Assembly: GCF_013031405.1 (NCBI RefSeq)
Contig: NZ_WPZY01000025.1
Coordinates: 1-49,711 of the forward strand
DNA from: Ruegeria sp. HKCCD8929
GTDB lineage: Bacteria; Pseudomonadota; Alphaproteobacteria; Rhodobacterales; Rhodobacteraceae
DNA length: 49,711 nucleotides
Direction: 5' to 3'
Below, one piece after another: positions 1 through 8,501 of this stretch. The translations under genes and the position numbers were made by a program. Every line of letters begins with the position of its first letter. Within the stretch, counting starts at the first letter, position 1. The notes under the pieces were generated by a model. The model was not told the origin of the DNA. It saw only the letters and a program-made list of their open reading frames with translations, and did not search any database.

Positions 1-361
1 GTCACAACCGTCTCTCCGGCCCGTCACCAGCAACCCTCAAGCGCCGGTGAAGGGCGTTCTAAGACTAACTGCAAATCACCGCAAGCGGAAAATTCGAAAT
101 CGGCGAATTTTTTTGCAAAGTCACACTTTTTCGTTTAAAATCAAGAGACTGACTTCAATCTGACCAATCGTCCAATACCCCTACTCCCACCAAACCCGTA
201 ACCCCTCTTGCGTCCAAACCCGAGCACGTCGAGTCGTGCCACAACATGTTGTTGGCGAACTTGCGGATCCCACAAGCCAGCAGGCCCGGCAGCACACCGA
301 AACGACTCGCCGAACCCCATGAGACCCGCCTTCACGTCACAAATTTTACCTAACGTGGCCT
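1..361. other. Left-edge intergenic region, no convincing gene
   Basis: No supported coding region. The only open frame (minus strand, 141-335) is short, of biased composition and has no recognisable domain. Visible structure: an AT-rich inverted repeat at 89-111 (8-bp arms around a 7-base loop, followed by more T), a possible hairpin at 224-239 with GCACG/CGTGC arms, and a perfect 12-bp palindrome ACAACATGTTGT at 241-252. The repressor operon on the right ends at 362, so this stretch is its 3' flank plus the promoter region of whatever lies left of the window. Confidence 0.5.
57..84 (-). promoter_or_regulatory. Possible promoter reading out of the window to the left
   Basis: On the minus strand, TTGCGG (79-84) and TTAGAA (57-62) are separated by 16 bases, with an A/T-rich inverted repeat upstream that resembles an UP element. 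The leader ahead of it is structured (CACC and GGTG arms). The arrangement would suit a strong promoter, possibly of a stable RNA operon, but the downstream gene is outside the window, so this is weak. Confidence 0.3.
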
Positions 362-1138
362 TCAGCTTCCGCTACAGGCTTCGATCAGCTCTACATCGTC
401 CGGAACACCCGGCGAGCCGGTTGCTCCGGCCTCCGGCAGCTTATCAGTCACGAAACTGTCGAACCGACCCCAGCCGGCAACCGCACATTTGGCGGTCTTG
501 GCCCATTTGCTCTGATCGGCGACCAGAATGGTGTGGCGGGCATGATCCAGCAGCACCCGACCGATCTCGGCATCGAAATGCTTGAAATCCAGAACCCCAT
601 GCACGGCGTCCAGCCCGCCGGCACCGATCAGGGCGAAATCAGCCAGAAACCCGGAAAAACCGCGCAGCGTTGCGGGGCCGGCGACGTCGCGATCCTCGGC
701 CCGCAACTGGCCGCCGACCAGATGCACGTCATGGTCGGTCCCGCTGCACAGCAGCCGCGCGACCTCGAGGTTGTTGGTCACGATCGTCAGGTTGGATTTG
801 TCCAGCAGCGCCTCGGCCACATATTGCACCGTCGTGCCGATGCCCAGCAGCACGGTGGACCCATCGGGGATACGCGCGGCGGCGCATTGGCCGATGCTGC
901 GCTTGGCCTCCTCGTTCAGGATGCGTCGGGCCGAGAAGGTCAGGTTCACCGGGTTGCTCGGCGGGGCCACGCCGCCGTGCACCCGCCGCGCCACACCCTG
1001 TTCGCACAGTGCATTTATGTCCCGGCGAATGGTCTGGGTCGCGACCCCGAAATGACTGGACAGCGCATTGATCGACAACAGGCCGGAGCCGCGGATCATC
1101 TCGACGATCTGCCGCTGCCGGTCGTTCAGCTCCATCAT
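362..1138 (-). CDS. DeoR/GlpR-family transcriptional repressor of the ugp operon
   Basis: 258-aa repressor. A DeoR-type helix-turn-helix spans about residues 6-58 (core TQTIRRDINAL, then RRVHGG), followed by the DeoRC sugar-phosphate sensor with the GIGTT motif near residue 100. The frame is open further upstream into the HAD gene, but the start chosen at 1138 is preceded by GGGGAGAAAGAG, a strong ribosome binding site. It is the last gene of ugpB-A-E-C-HAD-deoR, so autoregulation of the operon by a phosphorylated sugar or polyol such as glycerol phosphate is likely. The twin palindromes at 6454-6485 are the obvious candidate operators. Family assignment is firm; the effector is inferred. Confidence 0.88.
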   Translation of the reverse strand: MMELNDRQRQIVEMIRGSGLLSINALSSHFGVATQTIRRDINALCEQGVARRVHGGVAPPSNPVNLTFSARRILNEEAKRSIGQCAAARIPDGSTVLLGIGTTVQYVAEALLDKSNLTIVTNNLEVARLLCSGTDHDVHLVGGQLRAEDRDVAGPATLRGFSGFLADFALIGAGGLDAVHGVLDFKHFDAEIGRVLLDHARHTILVADQSKWAKTAKCAVAGWGRFDSFVTDKLPEAGATGSPGVPDDVELIEACSGS

Positions 1139-1166
1139 CTCTTTCTCCCCGCGCCGCATGGCGACG

Positions 1167-2057
1167 CTAAATGGATGGCACGATCCAGTCCGGAGACAGG
1201 CCGCTGCGCCCGATGAACGCGTCCACGTCGAGGCCGGCAAAGAGCCCATGCGCGCTGACGAGGACCGAGGTCCAGCCGCGCGCGTTCGCGCCCAGCACAT
1301 CCGTGTGCAGCGTGTCTCCGATCATCGCGATGCGGGCACGCGGCACGCCGTCCAGCCGTCCTTCGATCTCTTCGAAAACCGACGGAAACGGCTTGCCATG
1401 GTACTCCGCCTCGATCCCCAACCTGTCTTGTAAGGCATGCGCAAAATAGCCGGGCTCCAGCGTCAGGCCGGTCTCGCGCGGGGCCACGAGATCAGGGTTG
1501 GCAACCACCACCGGGCGCGGGAGGGTACGAAGGCTGTGCTCCAGCAGGGTTTGCCGGGCTTCGGTCCAGATCGCCGAACTGAGCAGCAGGAAACCGTCGA
1601 CCCGGTCGTAATCAGCACGTGCCTCACCCAGAGGCACATTGTTCACGCTCAATTCGCCGCGATCGAAACCCAGCGGCGCGGCCACACCCCAGAGCGAAAC
1701 GCTTCGCCGGGACAGGTGCGCCTCGCACACGTCGCGGCTCGAAATGATTTCGGCCGGTGTGAAATCGAACCCGAGCCTGTGGAACTTGGCCAGTGTGGCG
1801 GCGCGGTTATAGCTGGCGGCGTTGGTCAGAACGAACAGCCGCTTGCCCGCCGCGCGCAGCATCGCCACACGCTCGGCGGCGCCGGAGATCGGGCGCTCGC
1901 CCACGTTCAAAACCCCGAAGGCGTCGAAGACAACGGCGTCGAATTCACCGGCCAGGTCCCCGAGATCAGCCGCAGACCGCGCCGCACCGGGCCGCCGCAT
2001 ACCGGGCAGGCGGTGGCGGATCGCCTCATACCGGTCAAAGGCGGCTTCGGGTGTCAT
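1167..2057 (-). CDS. NagD-like HAD-superfamily hydrolase with altered acid/base position
   Basis: 296-aa protein of the NagD/glycerol-phosphate phosphatase type HAD group. Motif I is FDAFGVL (D45, then F47), motif II is LTNAAS and motif IV is GDTLHTD, with a C2-type cap between. In the usual DxDG motif I the second Asp is the general acid/base; here it is Phe, so phosphatase activity is uncertain. The start at 2057 is preferred because GAGG lies six bases upstream; an ATG at 2090 is also in frame. It lies 57 bp after ugpC and 28 bp before the repressor. It might trim imported phosphodiesters or dephosphorylate glycerol phosphate, or serve a non-phosphatase role. Confidence 0.8.
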   Translation of the reverse strand: MTPEAAFDRYEAIRHRLPGMRRPGAARSAADLGDLAGEFDAVVFDAFGVLNVGERPISGAAERVAMLRAAGKRLFVLTNAASYNRAATLAKFHRLGFDFTPAEIISSRDVCEAHLSRRSVSLWGVAAPLGFDRGELSVNNVPLGEARADYDRVDGFLLLSSAIWTEARQTLLEHSLRTLPRPVVVANPDLVAPRETGLTLEPGYFAHALQDRLGIEAEYHGKPFPSVFEEIEGRLDGVPRARIAMIGDTLHTDVLGANARGWTSVLVSAHGLFAGLDVDAFIGRSGLSPDWIVPSI

Positions 2058-2114
2058 CGTCCGCCTCACTGTCTCGCACGCCATTGCCATTTCCGGGATC
2101 CGATCCTTTCGCGC

Positions 2115-3194
2115 TCAGTTCAGCCGGGTACCGTTCTGCGCGTCGAACAGGTGCACGTTCTCCATCGCGAAGGTCAGCGGCAAGCGGGTGCCGGGGGCGC
2201 TGGTCTGCACCCCGTGCAGGCGGATCGACAACACGTTGTCGCCGCCGTTCAAAGTGCCGTGCACCACCGTGTCGGCGCCGAGCTGCTCCAGAAAGCCCAC
2301 GGTCAGGTCCATCTGGCCCTGCCCTTCGGCGGCGTGTTGCAGATGTTCGGGGCGCACGCCCATGATCACCGATTGCCCGGCAGACACCGGCAGTTCAGCG
2401 GCGAAATGCACCTGCTCGGCGCCGTGATAGACCAGCGACTGGCGGTCCTCGCCCACGGTGCCCTCGAACATGTTCATGGCGGGGCTGCCGATGAAATCCG
2501 CCACGAACCGGGTGGCGGGGCGCAGGTACAAGTCCATCGGGGTTCCGATCTGCTCGACCCGGCCCGCATTCATGATGATGATCCGGTCGGCCAGGCTCAT
2601 CGCCTCGACCTGATCGTGGGTCACGTAGATGAAGGTGGCGCCCAGCCGCTGGTGCAGCGCCTTCAGCTCGGCACGCAGCTGGGTTCGCAGCTTGGCGTCG
2701 AGGTTCGACAGCGGCTCATCGAACAGGAACACCTTGGGATCGCGTACGATGGCGCGGCCCATGGCGACCCGCTGGCGCTGACCGCCCGAGAGCTGCCGCG
2801 GCTTGCGGTCGAGATAGTCCTCCAGCCTTAGGGTGCGCGACGCCTCGGCAATGCGTTTCGCGATCTCGGCCTTGGGCAGGCCCTCGTTCTTGAGCCCGTA
2901 TTCCATGTTCCCGCGCACGCTCATATGCGGATAGAGCGCATAGTTCTGGAACACCATGGCAATGTCGCGGTCGCCGGGCTCAAGCTCGTTCACACGGCGG
3001 CCGTCGATCTGCAACTCGCCCTCGGTGATGGTTTCCAGCCCTGCGATCATCCGCAGGATGGTGGATTTGCCACAGCCCGAGGGGCCCACCAGCACGATGA
3101 ACTCGCCATCGTCGATACCCACATTCACGTCCGATACCGCGGTCACCCCGCCCGGATAGACCTTGCCCAGCGATGAGATGTTCAGAGTGGCCAT
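2115..3194 (-). CDS. ugpC: sn-Glycerol-3-phosphate ABC transporter ATP-binding protein UgpC
   Basis: 359-aa cytoplasmic ATPase that powers the UgpAE permease. Walker A GPSGCGKST is at residues 38-46, the Q-loop FQN at 82-84, the signature LSGGQ at 135-139 and Walker B FLFDE at 156-160. The last roughly 120 residues are the MalK-like regulatory/TOBE extension typical of CUT1-family ATPases, and the length matches UgpC. The start codon directly abuts the ugpE stop (no spacer), indicating translational coupling. The UgpC name rests on the neighbouring, clearly Ugp-like permeases and binding protein; CUT1 ATPases are often shared between importers. Confidence 0.92.
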   Translation of the reverse strand: MATLNISSLGKVYPGGVTAVSDVNVGIDDGEFIVLVGPSGCGKSTILRMIAGLETITEGELQIDGRRVNELEPGDRDIAMVFQNYALYPHMSVRGNMEYGLKNEGLPKAEIAKRIAEASRTLRLEDYLDRKPRQLSGGQRQRVAMGRAIVRDPKVFLFDEPLSNLDAKLRTQLRAELKALHQRLGATFIYVTHDQVEAMSLADRIIIMNAGRVEQIGTPMDLYLRPATRFVADFIGSPAMNMFEGTVGEDRQSLVYHGAEQVHFAAELPVSAGQSVIMGVRPEHLQHAAEGQGQMDLTVGFLEQLGADTVVHGTLNGGDNVLSIRLHGVQTSAPGTRLPLTFAMENVHLFDAQNGTRLN

Positions 3195-4043
3195 TTACTT
3201 CTCGCTTTCAACCAGCCCTTTGACAAAGAGCTTCTGCATTGCAACGACGACCAGCACCGGCGGGATCATGGCCAGCACGGCGGTGCCCATGATGTAATGC
3301 CAGACCGGCAGGCTCTCGCCCGAGTTCACCATGCGCTGGATGCCCATGACGACGGTGTAGAGCCCTTCGTCGGATGTGATCAGGAACGGCCAGAGATACT
3401 GGTTCCAGCCAAAGATGAAGAGGATGATGAAGAGCGCGGCGATATTCGTCCGGCTCAGCGGCAGCAGGATGTCCCAGAAGAACCGCAAGGGGCCCGCTCG
3501 GTCGATCCGCGCCGCCTCGACCAGTTCATCCGGTATGGTCAGGAAGAACTGCCGGAACAGGAAGGTGGCGGTCGCCGATGCGATCAGCGGCACGGTGAGG
3601 CCCGCATAGGTGTTCAGCATCCCCATCTTCACCACCACGTCATAGGTCGGCAGGATCCGCACCTCGACCGGCAGCATCAGGGTGATGAAGATCATCCAGA
3701 AGAACCCCATGCGGAAGGGGAAGCGGAAATACACGATGGCATAGGCCGAGATGATCGAGATGGCGATTTTGCCGAAGGTGATGCACAGCGCCATGATCAG
3801 GCTGTTGAACATCATCCGCCCGATCGGCACGCCGCCCGCCTCGGGTAGGCCACCGGCCAAGAGTTGCGAGTAGTTCTCCCACATCTGGCCGCCGAACCAC
3901 ATCGGAATCGGCGACCGGCTCAGCGCCTCGGGGCCATGGGTCGAGGCGACCAGCGCCATCCACACCGGAAAGCACAGGAACACCACCCCGAGGATCAGAA
4001 CCGCATGGGTGAGGAAGGTCAGGAAAGGGCGATTTTCAACCAT
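3195..4043 (-). CDS. ugpE: sn-Glycerol-3-phosphate ABC transporter permease UgpE
   Basis: 282-aa inner-membrane permease with about six hydrophobic segments. Its EAA loop (EAARIDRAGPLRFFWDILLP), which contacts the ATPase, lies in the second half. Length and sequence style match MalG/UgpE-type CUT1 permeases. Its ATG overlaps the ugpA stop codon by one base (TGATG at 4041-4045), and it is followed immediately by ugpC. It should pair with UgpA to form the channel that takes up glycerol-3-phosphate or glycerophosphodiesters delivered by UgpB. Confidence 0.93.
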   Translation of the reverse strand: MVENRPFLTFLTHAVLILGVVFLCFPVWMALVASTHGPEALSRSPIPMWFGGQMWENYSQLLAGGLPEAGGVPIGRMMFNSLIMALCITFGKIAISIISAYAIVYFRFPFRMGFFWMIFITLMLPVEVRILPTYDVVVKMGMLNTYAGLTVPLIASATATFLFRQFFLTIPDELVEAARIDRAGPLRFFWDILLPLSRTNIAALFIILFIFGWNQYLWPFLITSDEGLYTVVMGIQRMVNSGESLPVWHYIMGTAVLAMIPPVLVVVAMQKLFVKGLVESEK

Positions 4044-4924
4044 CAGTACTGCACCTTGCGCTCGACATAGCGGAACTGGACAAAGGTCATCGCGATCACC
4101 AGCCCCATCAGGATCACTGACTGCGCGGCGGACGATCCGTAGTCCTGCCCGATGAAGCCGGTATTGTAGACACGGAAGACCAGGATCGAGGTCGCATCGA
4201 CCGGCCCGCCCTCGGTGGTGGCGTGGATCAGGGCGAAGGTGTCAAAGAAGGCGTAGACCAGATTGACGACCAGAAGGAAGAATGTGGTCGGCGTCAGCAG
4301 CGGGAACACGATGGTCCAGAACCGGCGCACCGGGCCCGCGCGGTCGATGGCGGCGGCCTCGATCATGGATTTCGGGATAGATTGCAGCCCGGCCAGGAAA
4401 AACAGGAAGTTATAGCTCACCTGTTTCCACGCCGCCGCGACGATCACCAGGAACAGGGCCTGATCGCCATTTACGTAGTGGTTCCACTCGACGCCCACAC
4501 CGCTCAGCCAGTAGCTGACGATGCCCAGGCTCGGGTTCATCAGGAAATACCAGATCACCCCGGCCAGCGCGGGGGCCACCGCATAGGGCCAGATCAGCAA
4601 TGTCCGGTATCCGGTGGCCGCCTTGACCACCCGGTTCGCCGCCACCGCCAGACCCAGCGAGATCGCCATGGCCAGAAACGCCACCGAAATGCCGAAGATC
4701 AGCGAGGTGCGGAAGGATTTCAGGTATCCGGGGTCCTTGAACAGTTCGAAGTAATTCGTCAGCCCCACCCATTCGCGGGAAAAGCCGAACGCATCCTCGA
4801 TGAAGAACGAGCTTTCAAGCGCCTGATAGGACGGCCAGAAGAAGAAGATCACCGTGATCGCGATCTGCGGCAACACCAGAAGATAGGGCAGCAGCCGGGA
4901 CCGAAAGACGACACGCTTTTGCAT
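4043..4924 (-). CDS. ugpA: sn-Glycerol-3-phosphate ABC transporter permease UgpA
   Basis: 293-aa permease with six predicted membrane segments. It resembles E. coli UgpA along much of its length: the start FRSRLLPYLLV, the internal KQVSYNFLFF, the EAA loop EAAAIDRAGPVRRFW, and the end FVQFRYVERKVQY. This makes the substrate class (glycerol-3-phosphate and glycerophosphodiesters) more secure than for most sugar permeases. It lies 97 bp after ugpB, with two hairpins in that gap, and overlaps ugpE by one base. Confidence 0.95.
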   Translation of the reverse strand: MQKRVVFRSRLLPYLLVLPQIAITVIFFFWPSYQALESSFFIEDAFGFSREWVGLTNYFELFKDPGYLKSFRTSLIFGISVAFLAMAISLGLAVAANRVVKAATGYRTLLIWPYAVAPALAGVIWYFLMNPSLGIVSYWLSGVGVEWNHYVNGDQALFLVIVAAAWKQVSYNFLFFLAGLQSIPKSMIEAAAIDRAGPVRRFWTIVFPLLTPTTFFLLVVNLVYAFFDTFALIHATTEGGPVDATSILVFRVYNTGFIGQDYGSSAAQSVILMGLVIAMTFVQFRYVERKVQY

Positions 4925-4945
4925 TCATGTCCCCATGTGGAAGCG

Positions 4946-4997
4946 GCAGAGCGGGCTCTGCGGAGATGGATGCGGAGGCCCCGTATGTCACGGGACC
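4946..4997 (-). promoter_or_regulatory. Two hairpins between ugpB and ugpA
   Basis: Two adjacent inverted repeats lie in the 97-bp spacer. The first has 7-bp arms GCAGAGC/GCTCTGC at 4946-4961. The second has 8-bp arms GGCCCCGT/ACGGGACC (one G-U in RNA) at 4977-4997. Neither is followed by a T-run on the transcribed strand. Such elements after a binding-protein gene commonly protect the upstream mRNA from 3' decay, giving more binding protein than permease; that role here is inferred. Confidence 0.6.
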
Positions 4998-5021
4998 CCC
5001 ATCAGCACGGATCGAAACCGA

Positions 5022-6338
5022 TCAGCTGTTGGCGTTTTCGAACTTGCGCAGCAGGGCGTTGCCGCGCTCGACCGCTTCATCCATCGCCTCTTTGGCAGTT
5101 TTCTCGCCGGACCAGACAGCCTCAAGCTCTTCGTTGATGATGTCGCGGATCTGCACGAAGTTGCCAAAGCGCAGGCCCTTGGAGGCCGGGGTCGGCTCGT
5201 TCAGGCTCAGCTGCTTGATCGCGGTGTCGGTCATCGGATCGCTTTCGTAGAAGCCGTCCGCCTGCGACTTTTCATAGGCCGCCGTGGTGATCGGCACATA
5301 GCCGGTCTGCTGGTGCCAATAGGCCTGCTGCTCCTGGCTGGACAGGAACTGGAAGAAATCGGCCACACAGGCATATTCCGCCTGCTCCTTGCCATTCAGC
5401 ACCCACAGCGTCGCGCCACCGATGATCGAGTTCTGCGGCGCTTCGGCAACGGCGGTGTCCAGCGGCAGCATGGTCTGGCCGAACTCGAACTCGGTGATGT
5501 CCTTCTTGAACCCGCCATAATAGGCCGACGAGTTGATCCACATCGCGGTTTCGCCGTTCACGAACTGTCCGCGCGAGTCGCCCCGGCGGCCGCCATAGAC
5601 AAAGAGACCTTCCTTGCCCATGTCCCCGATGCGCTGGATGTGGTTGACCACCGCGTCATTGTTGAAGGTGAACTCGGTCGAGAGCCCGGCAAAGCCGTTC
5701 TCTTCGGTGCCCAGCGGGATGTTGTGCCAGGCTGAGTAGTTTTCGATATTCGACCACGACTGCCAGCCGAACGAGAACGGCTTGGGCACGCCGTTTTCCT
5801 TGAGTTTACGCGCGGCTTCCTCAACCTCGTCCCAGGTGGTCGGCACGGCCACGCCGGCGGCGTCCAGCGCGGTCTTGTTGTACCACAGAACCGGGGTCGA
5901 GCTGTTGAAGGGCAGCGACAGCAGGCGGTTCTCGGTGTCGGTGTAGTAGGAGATCACGGCGGGCAGATAGACCGACTGGTCGAAATCGATCCCGGCATCT
6001 TCCATCAGCTTGTAGACCGGATAGATCGCACCCTTGTCCCCGGCGGCCATCATGGTGGCGGTGCCCACCTCGAACACCTGCACGATATGCGGCTGCTCAC
6101 CAGCGCGGAAGGCGGCGATGGCGGCGGTCATGTTCTCGGTATAGTTGCCCTTGTAGACGGCGTTGATCTGGCAGGTCTCGCTGCCGGCATTGTAATCGGC
6201 GGCGAACTTGTCGGTGATCTCGCCCAACTGACCGCCCATGGCGTGCCAGAACTGGACTTCGGCCTTGTCGGCGGCAAAGGCCGCGCTGGCCGCGACGGAT
6301 GCGATGGCAGTCGCGGAAAGAATGGATTTAACGGTCAT
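5022..6338 (-). CDS. ugpB: sn-Glycerol-3-phosphate-binding protein UgpB
   Basis: 438-aa periplasmic solute-binding protein. A signal peptide (residues 1 to about 22, ending SAAFAA) precedes a mature start (DKAEVQFWHAMGGQLGE) that is typical of UgpB. The later GYVPITTAAYE and EAMDEAVERGNALLRKF segments also fit the family. It is the first gene of the operon and has a strong ribosome binding site (GGGGAGACCGAA). It binds ligand in the periplasm and hands it to UgpAE. Confidence 0.94.
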   Translation of the reverse strand: MTVKSILSATAIASVAASAAFAADKAEVQFWHAMGGQLGEITDKFAADYNAGSETCQINAVYKGNYTENMTAAIAAFRAGEQPHIVQVFEVGTATMMAAGDKGAIYPVYKLMEDAGIDFDQSVYLPAVISYYTDTENRLLSLPFNSSTPVLWYNKTALDAAGVAVPTTWDEVEEAARKLKENGVPKPFSFGWQSWSNIENYSAWHNIPLGTEENGFAGLSTEFTFNNDAVVNHIQRIGDMGKEGLFVYGGRRGDSRGQFVNGETAMWINSSAYYGGFKKDITEFEFGQTMLPLDTAVAEAPQNSIIGGATLWVLNGKEQAEYACVADFFQFLSSQEQQAYWHQQTGYVPITTAAYEKSQADGFYESDPMTDTAIKQLSLNEPTPASKGLRFGNFVQIRDIINEELEAVWSGEKTAKEAMDEAVERGNALLRKFENANS

Positions 6339-6434
6339 TTCGGTCTCCCCAGAGCCTGAAGGGCCATGTTCCCAGCACGTCAGGCGCCTCTTGTTGGATC
6401 ATTGCGATGCGCGATTCGAACGCGCACTGTGGCA

Positions 6435-6463
6435 ATAATAGACCCTTGTAACGTTCATATGAA
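6435..6463 (-). promoter_or_regulatory. Predicted ugpB promoter
   Basis: On the minus strand, TTCATA (6458-6463) and TATTAT (6435-6440) are separated by exactly 17 bases, placing transcription start about 90 bp before the ugpB ATG. The -35 hexamer is half of one TTCATATGAA palindrome, so a bound repressor would occlude it. The rest of the 6339-6673 intergenic region holds the second palindrome, a GCCCGC/GCGGGC hairpin at 6574-6588 and the terminator of the next operon. Confidence 0.6.
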
Positions 6464-6485
6464 TAAAATTTGCGGTTCATATGAA
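6454..6485. promoter_or_regulatory. Twin TTCATATGAA operators
   Basis: Two perfect 10-bp palindromes TTCATATGAA lie at 6454-6463 and 6476-6485; the second extends to 12 bp, 6475-6486. Their centres are 22 bp apart, about two helical turns, so dimers would bind the same DNA face. They overlap and flank the predicted -35 of ugpB. The DeoR-type repressor encoded at the end of this operon is the likely ligand. The pattern is seen directly; the protein pairing is inferred. Confidence 0.65.
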
Positions 6486-6613
6486 CATTCGCATGCGTTT
6501 GCGCCTGCGATCCGGTTCAGGCTGGCTCGTACCGCGGGACGCGTTGCTGCCGAGGCCGTGGCACAGCGGTGTCGCCCGCTTTGCGGGCAGCTTTATGGCG
6601 TGGAACAATGGCG

Positions 6614-6649
6614 AAAAATGGCTGGCACGGCGATGACGCCCAGCCAGCC
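6614..6649 (-). terminator. Terminator of the TRAP-oxidase operon
   Basis: Reading leftward 24 bp after the cupin gene, an imperfect hairpin has outer 7-bp arms (6643-6649 with 6620-6626) and inner 4-bp arms (6637-6640 with 6629-6632). It is followed by five T at 6618-6614 on the minus strand. This is a reasonable intrinsic terminator separating the TRAP operon from ugpB. Confidence 0.6.
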
Positions 6650-6673
6650 TTTCAGACGCGCGCAAGGGGCGTG

Positions 6674-7039
6674 TTACGCCGACGTGTCCCGGATAACGAA
6701 ATGCTTGGTGGTGGTCTCGATCACTTCCCAGAACCCGCGAAATCCGTCGGGGATCAGAAAGGACGCACCGGTGCGGAACTCCTGCCGGGTGCCGTCCTCA
6801 TGGATCAGCGCGCAATGGCCCGAGACGATGTAGCAATATTCATCCTTGTCGGTGAACGCGTGCCACTTGCCGGGGGTCGAGGTCCAGGTCCCGGCAGACA
6901 AGCGGCCATCGGGGCTGGTGAAATGCATGCCGACCTTGTGGTGCGGGTCGCCTTCGACCACGCGGTCCGGCAGATCGGCCAGACGCCTCTCGCTTTGCTT
7001 CTCGGCTGCGCCGTTCAGATTAATGACATGAGTGGTCAT
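6674..7039 (-). CDS. Small cupin-domain protein
   Basis: 121-aa single-domain cupin. The segments GKWHAFTDKDEYCYIVSGH and FLIPDGFRGFWEV match the Cupin_3 (ureidoglycine aminohydrolase-like) group. The start at 7039 is set by GGAGACACCGA just upstream; the longer open frame before it overlaps the oxidase gene. It is the last gene of the dctPQM-usp-SnoaL-oxidase operon, 29 bp after the oxidase. Such cupins often accompany FAD amine or amino-acid oxidases in catabolic operons; substrate and role are unknown. Confidence 0.78.
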   Translation of the reverse strand: MTTHVINLNGAAEKQSERRLADLPDRVVEGDPHHKVGMHFTSPDGRLSAGTWTSTPGKWHAFTDKDEYCYIVSGHCALIHEDGTRQEFRTGASFLIPDGFRGFWEVIETTTKHFVIRDTSA

Positions 7040-7068
7040 TCGGTGTCTCCGTGAGTGTGATGCGCCGT

Positions 7069-8472
7069 TCAGGCCACTTCGTCCTTGAGGTAGTACCAGA
7101 CATAGGCGATGCGCTGGCCGAGCCGCCGGAAGGGTGTGAGCAGCCCGTGGCTGGGCAGTGGCGAGGTGAAGATCGGCAGGTTGAACACCTCGTCCTTCAC
7201 GCCGGCGATTTGCTGGGCCATGCGGCGTCCGGCTTGCGCCGAATACATCACCCCGTTGCCGCCATAGCCCATCGCATAAAAGATGCGCTCGTCCGGGTTC
7301 GGCTGGAAGATGCGGGGCATCATGTCGTGGCTCACATCGACCCAGCCCCACCAGGAGTAATCGAGGTTGATATCCTCAAGTGCCGGGAACTTCCGTGCAA
7401 GGCCCTTCCTCAGCTGAGCCAGATGCTTGTCATTCTCGGCATCGCGCCCGGTCACCGCCGAGCGGCTGCCGATCTGCATCCGGTTATCGGGCAGCAGCCG
7501 GTAGTAGTGGCGCAGCGTGCGGGTATCGGTCAGCGGCGATTTGGTCTGGATGCCGCATTCCGCCAGCTCGTCCTGCGTCAACGGGCGGGTGACGATCGAG
7601 TTCGACAGGATCGGCATCAGGCGATGCCTGGTCTTGGAGTTGAGGCCCGGCGGTGTGTAACCGGCGGTGGCCAGCGCCACCGTCTTGGCCCGCACGATGC
7701 CGCCCGGGGTGCGCAGGTGGTGCACGCCGTTCTTCGTCTCCCATCCCATCACCGGGCTGCCGGTGTGGATCTTGACGCCCAGACGGCGGGCCATGTTGAC
7801 ATAGCCAAAGGCCAGCTTGCCTGCGTGAATGCAGGTGCCGTCAGGCTCCCATAGCGCGCCTTGCGCCTCCTGGTCGCGCACGTGTTCGGCGTGCAGTTCG
7901 TCGCGTGAAATGATGCGCGAGGCATAGCCGAAGGTCTCGTTCAGCAGCGCGCTTTCCTTCTCCAGCCCCGGCATCACCTTGGCGCGGTGGGCGATGTAGT
8001 AGTGCCCGCCCGGCTGCGGGTCGCAGTCGATGTCGTCGCTGGCGATGAGATCGTTGAACAGCTCGAACGCCTCGGAGACCTCGCGGTGCATGCCCTTGGC
8101 GGCCTCGACGCCCCAGCGCTCGATCCATTGCGAGCGCTTCAGGCGCCCGGACGAGATCTGGGCCTGCCCGCCATTGCGGGTCGAGCAGCCCCAGGCCACG
8201 GTATTTGCTTCCAGAACAATGGCTTGGATGCCGTGTTCCTTGGCAAGGTGAATGGCGGTGGACAGGCCGGTATAGCCCGAACCGACGACAACGACATCCG
8301 CGTCCATGTCGCCCGACACGGGACCGTCATCGGCGGGCGGCTGGCCCGCGGTGCCGATCCAATAGGTCGGGGCGTAGTCGCGGTTATGACCCGGACCCGC
8401 ATCCATGATCGGGTCGTATTTGGGGTCATAGCTGGCCTTGGGCCAGTGCCGAGGGATGGAGTTGTCCACCAT
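7069..8472 (-). CDS. FAD-dependent oxidoreductase, DadA/PuuB-like
   Basis: 467-aa flavoenzyme of the D-amino-acid oxidase-like (DAO) superfamily. The dinucleotide-binding motif VVVVGSGYTGLS lies about 50-60 residues from the N-terminus. A conserved CSTRNGGQ segment, and YYRLLPDNRMQIG and GYGGNGV near the C-terminus, resemble gamma-glutamylputrescine oxidase-type proteins. The start at 8472 follows GGAGGAGACTAGA. It probably oxidises the C-N bond of an amine or amino acid imported by the adjacent TRAP system. The exact substrate cannot be read from sequence. Confidence 0.83.
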   Translation of the reverse strand: MVDNSIPRHWPKASYDPKYDPIMDAGPGHNRDYAPTYWIGTAGQPPADDGPVSGDMDADVVVVGSGYTGLSTAIHLAKEHGIQAIVLEANTVAWGCSTRNGGQAQISSGRLKRSQWIERWGVEAAKGMHREVSEAFELFNDLIASDDIDCDPQPGGHYYIAHRAKVMPGLEKESALLNETFGYASRIISRDELHAEHVRDQEAQGALWEPDGTCIHAGKLAFGYVNMARRLGVKIHTGSPVMGWETKNGVHHLRTPGGIVRAKTVALATAGYTPPGLNSKTRHRLMPILSNSIVTRPLTQDELAECGIQTKSPLTDTRTLRHYYRLLPDNRMQIGSRSAVTGRDAENDKHLAQLRKGLARKFPALEDINLDYSWWGWVDVSHDMMPRIFQPNPDERIFYAMGYGGNGVMYSAQAGRRMAQQIAGVKDEVFNLPIFTSPLPSHGLLTPFRRLGQRIAYVWYYLKDEVA

Positions 8473-8501
8473 TCTAGTCTCCTCCGGTCGCGCGTGGCGG
8501 A

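Noticed and set aside
141..335. Short minus-strand open frame at the left edge
   Set aside because: 64 residues, no motif, biased composition and inside a region with promoter-like structure.
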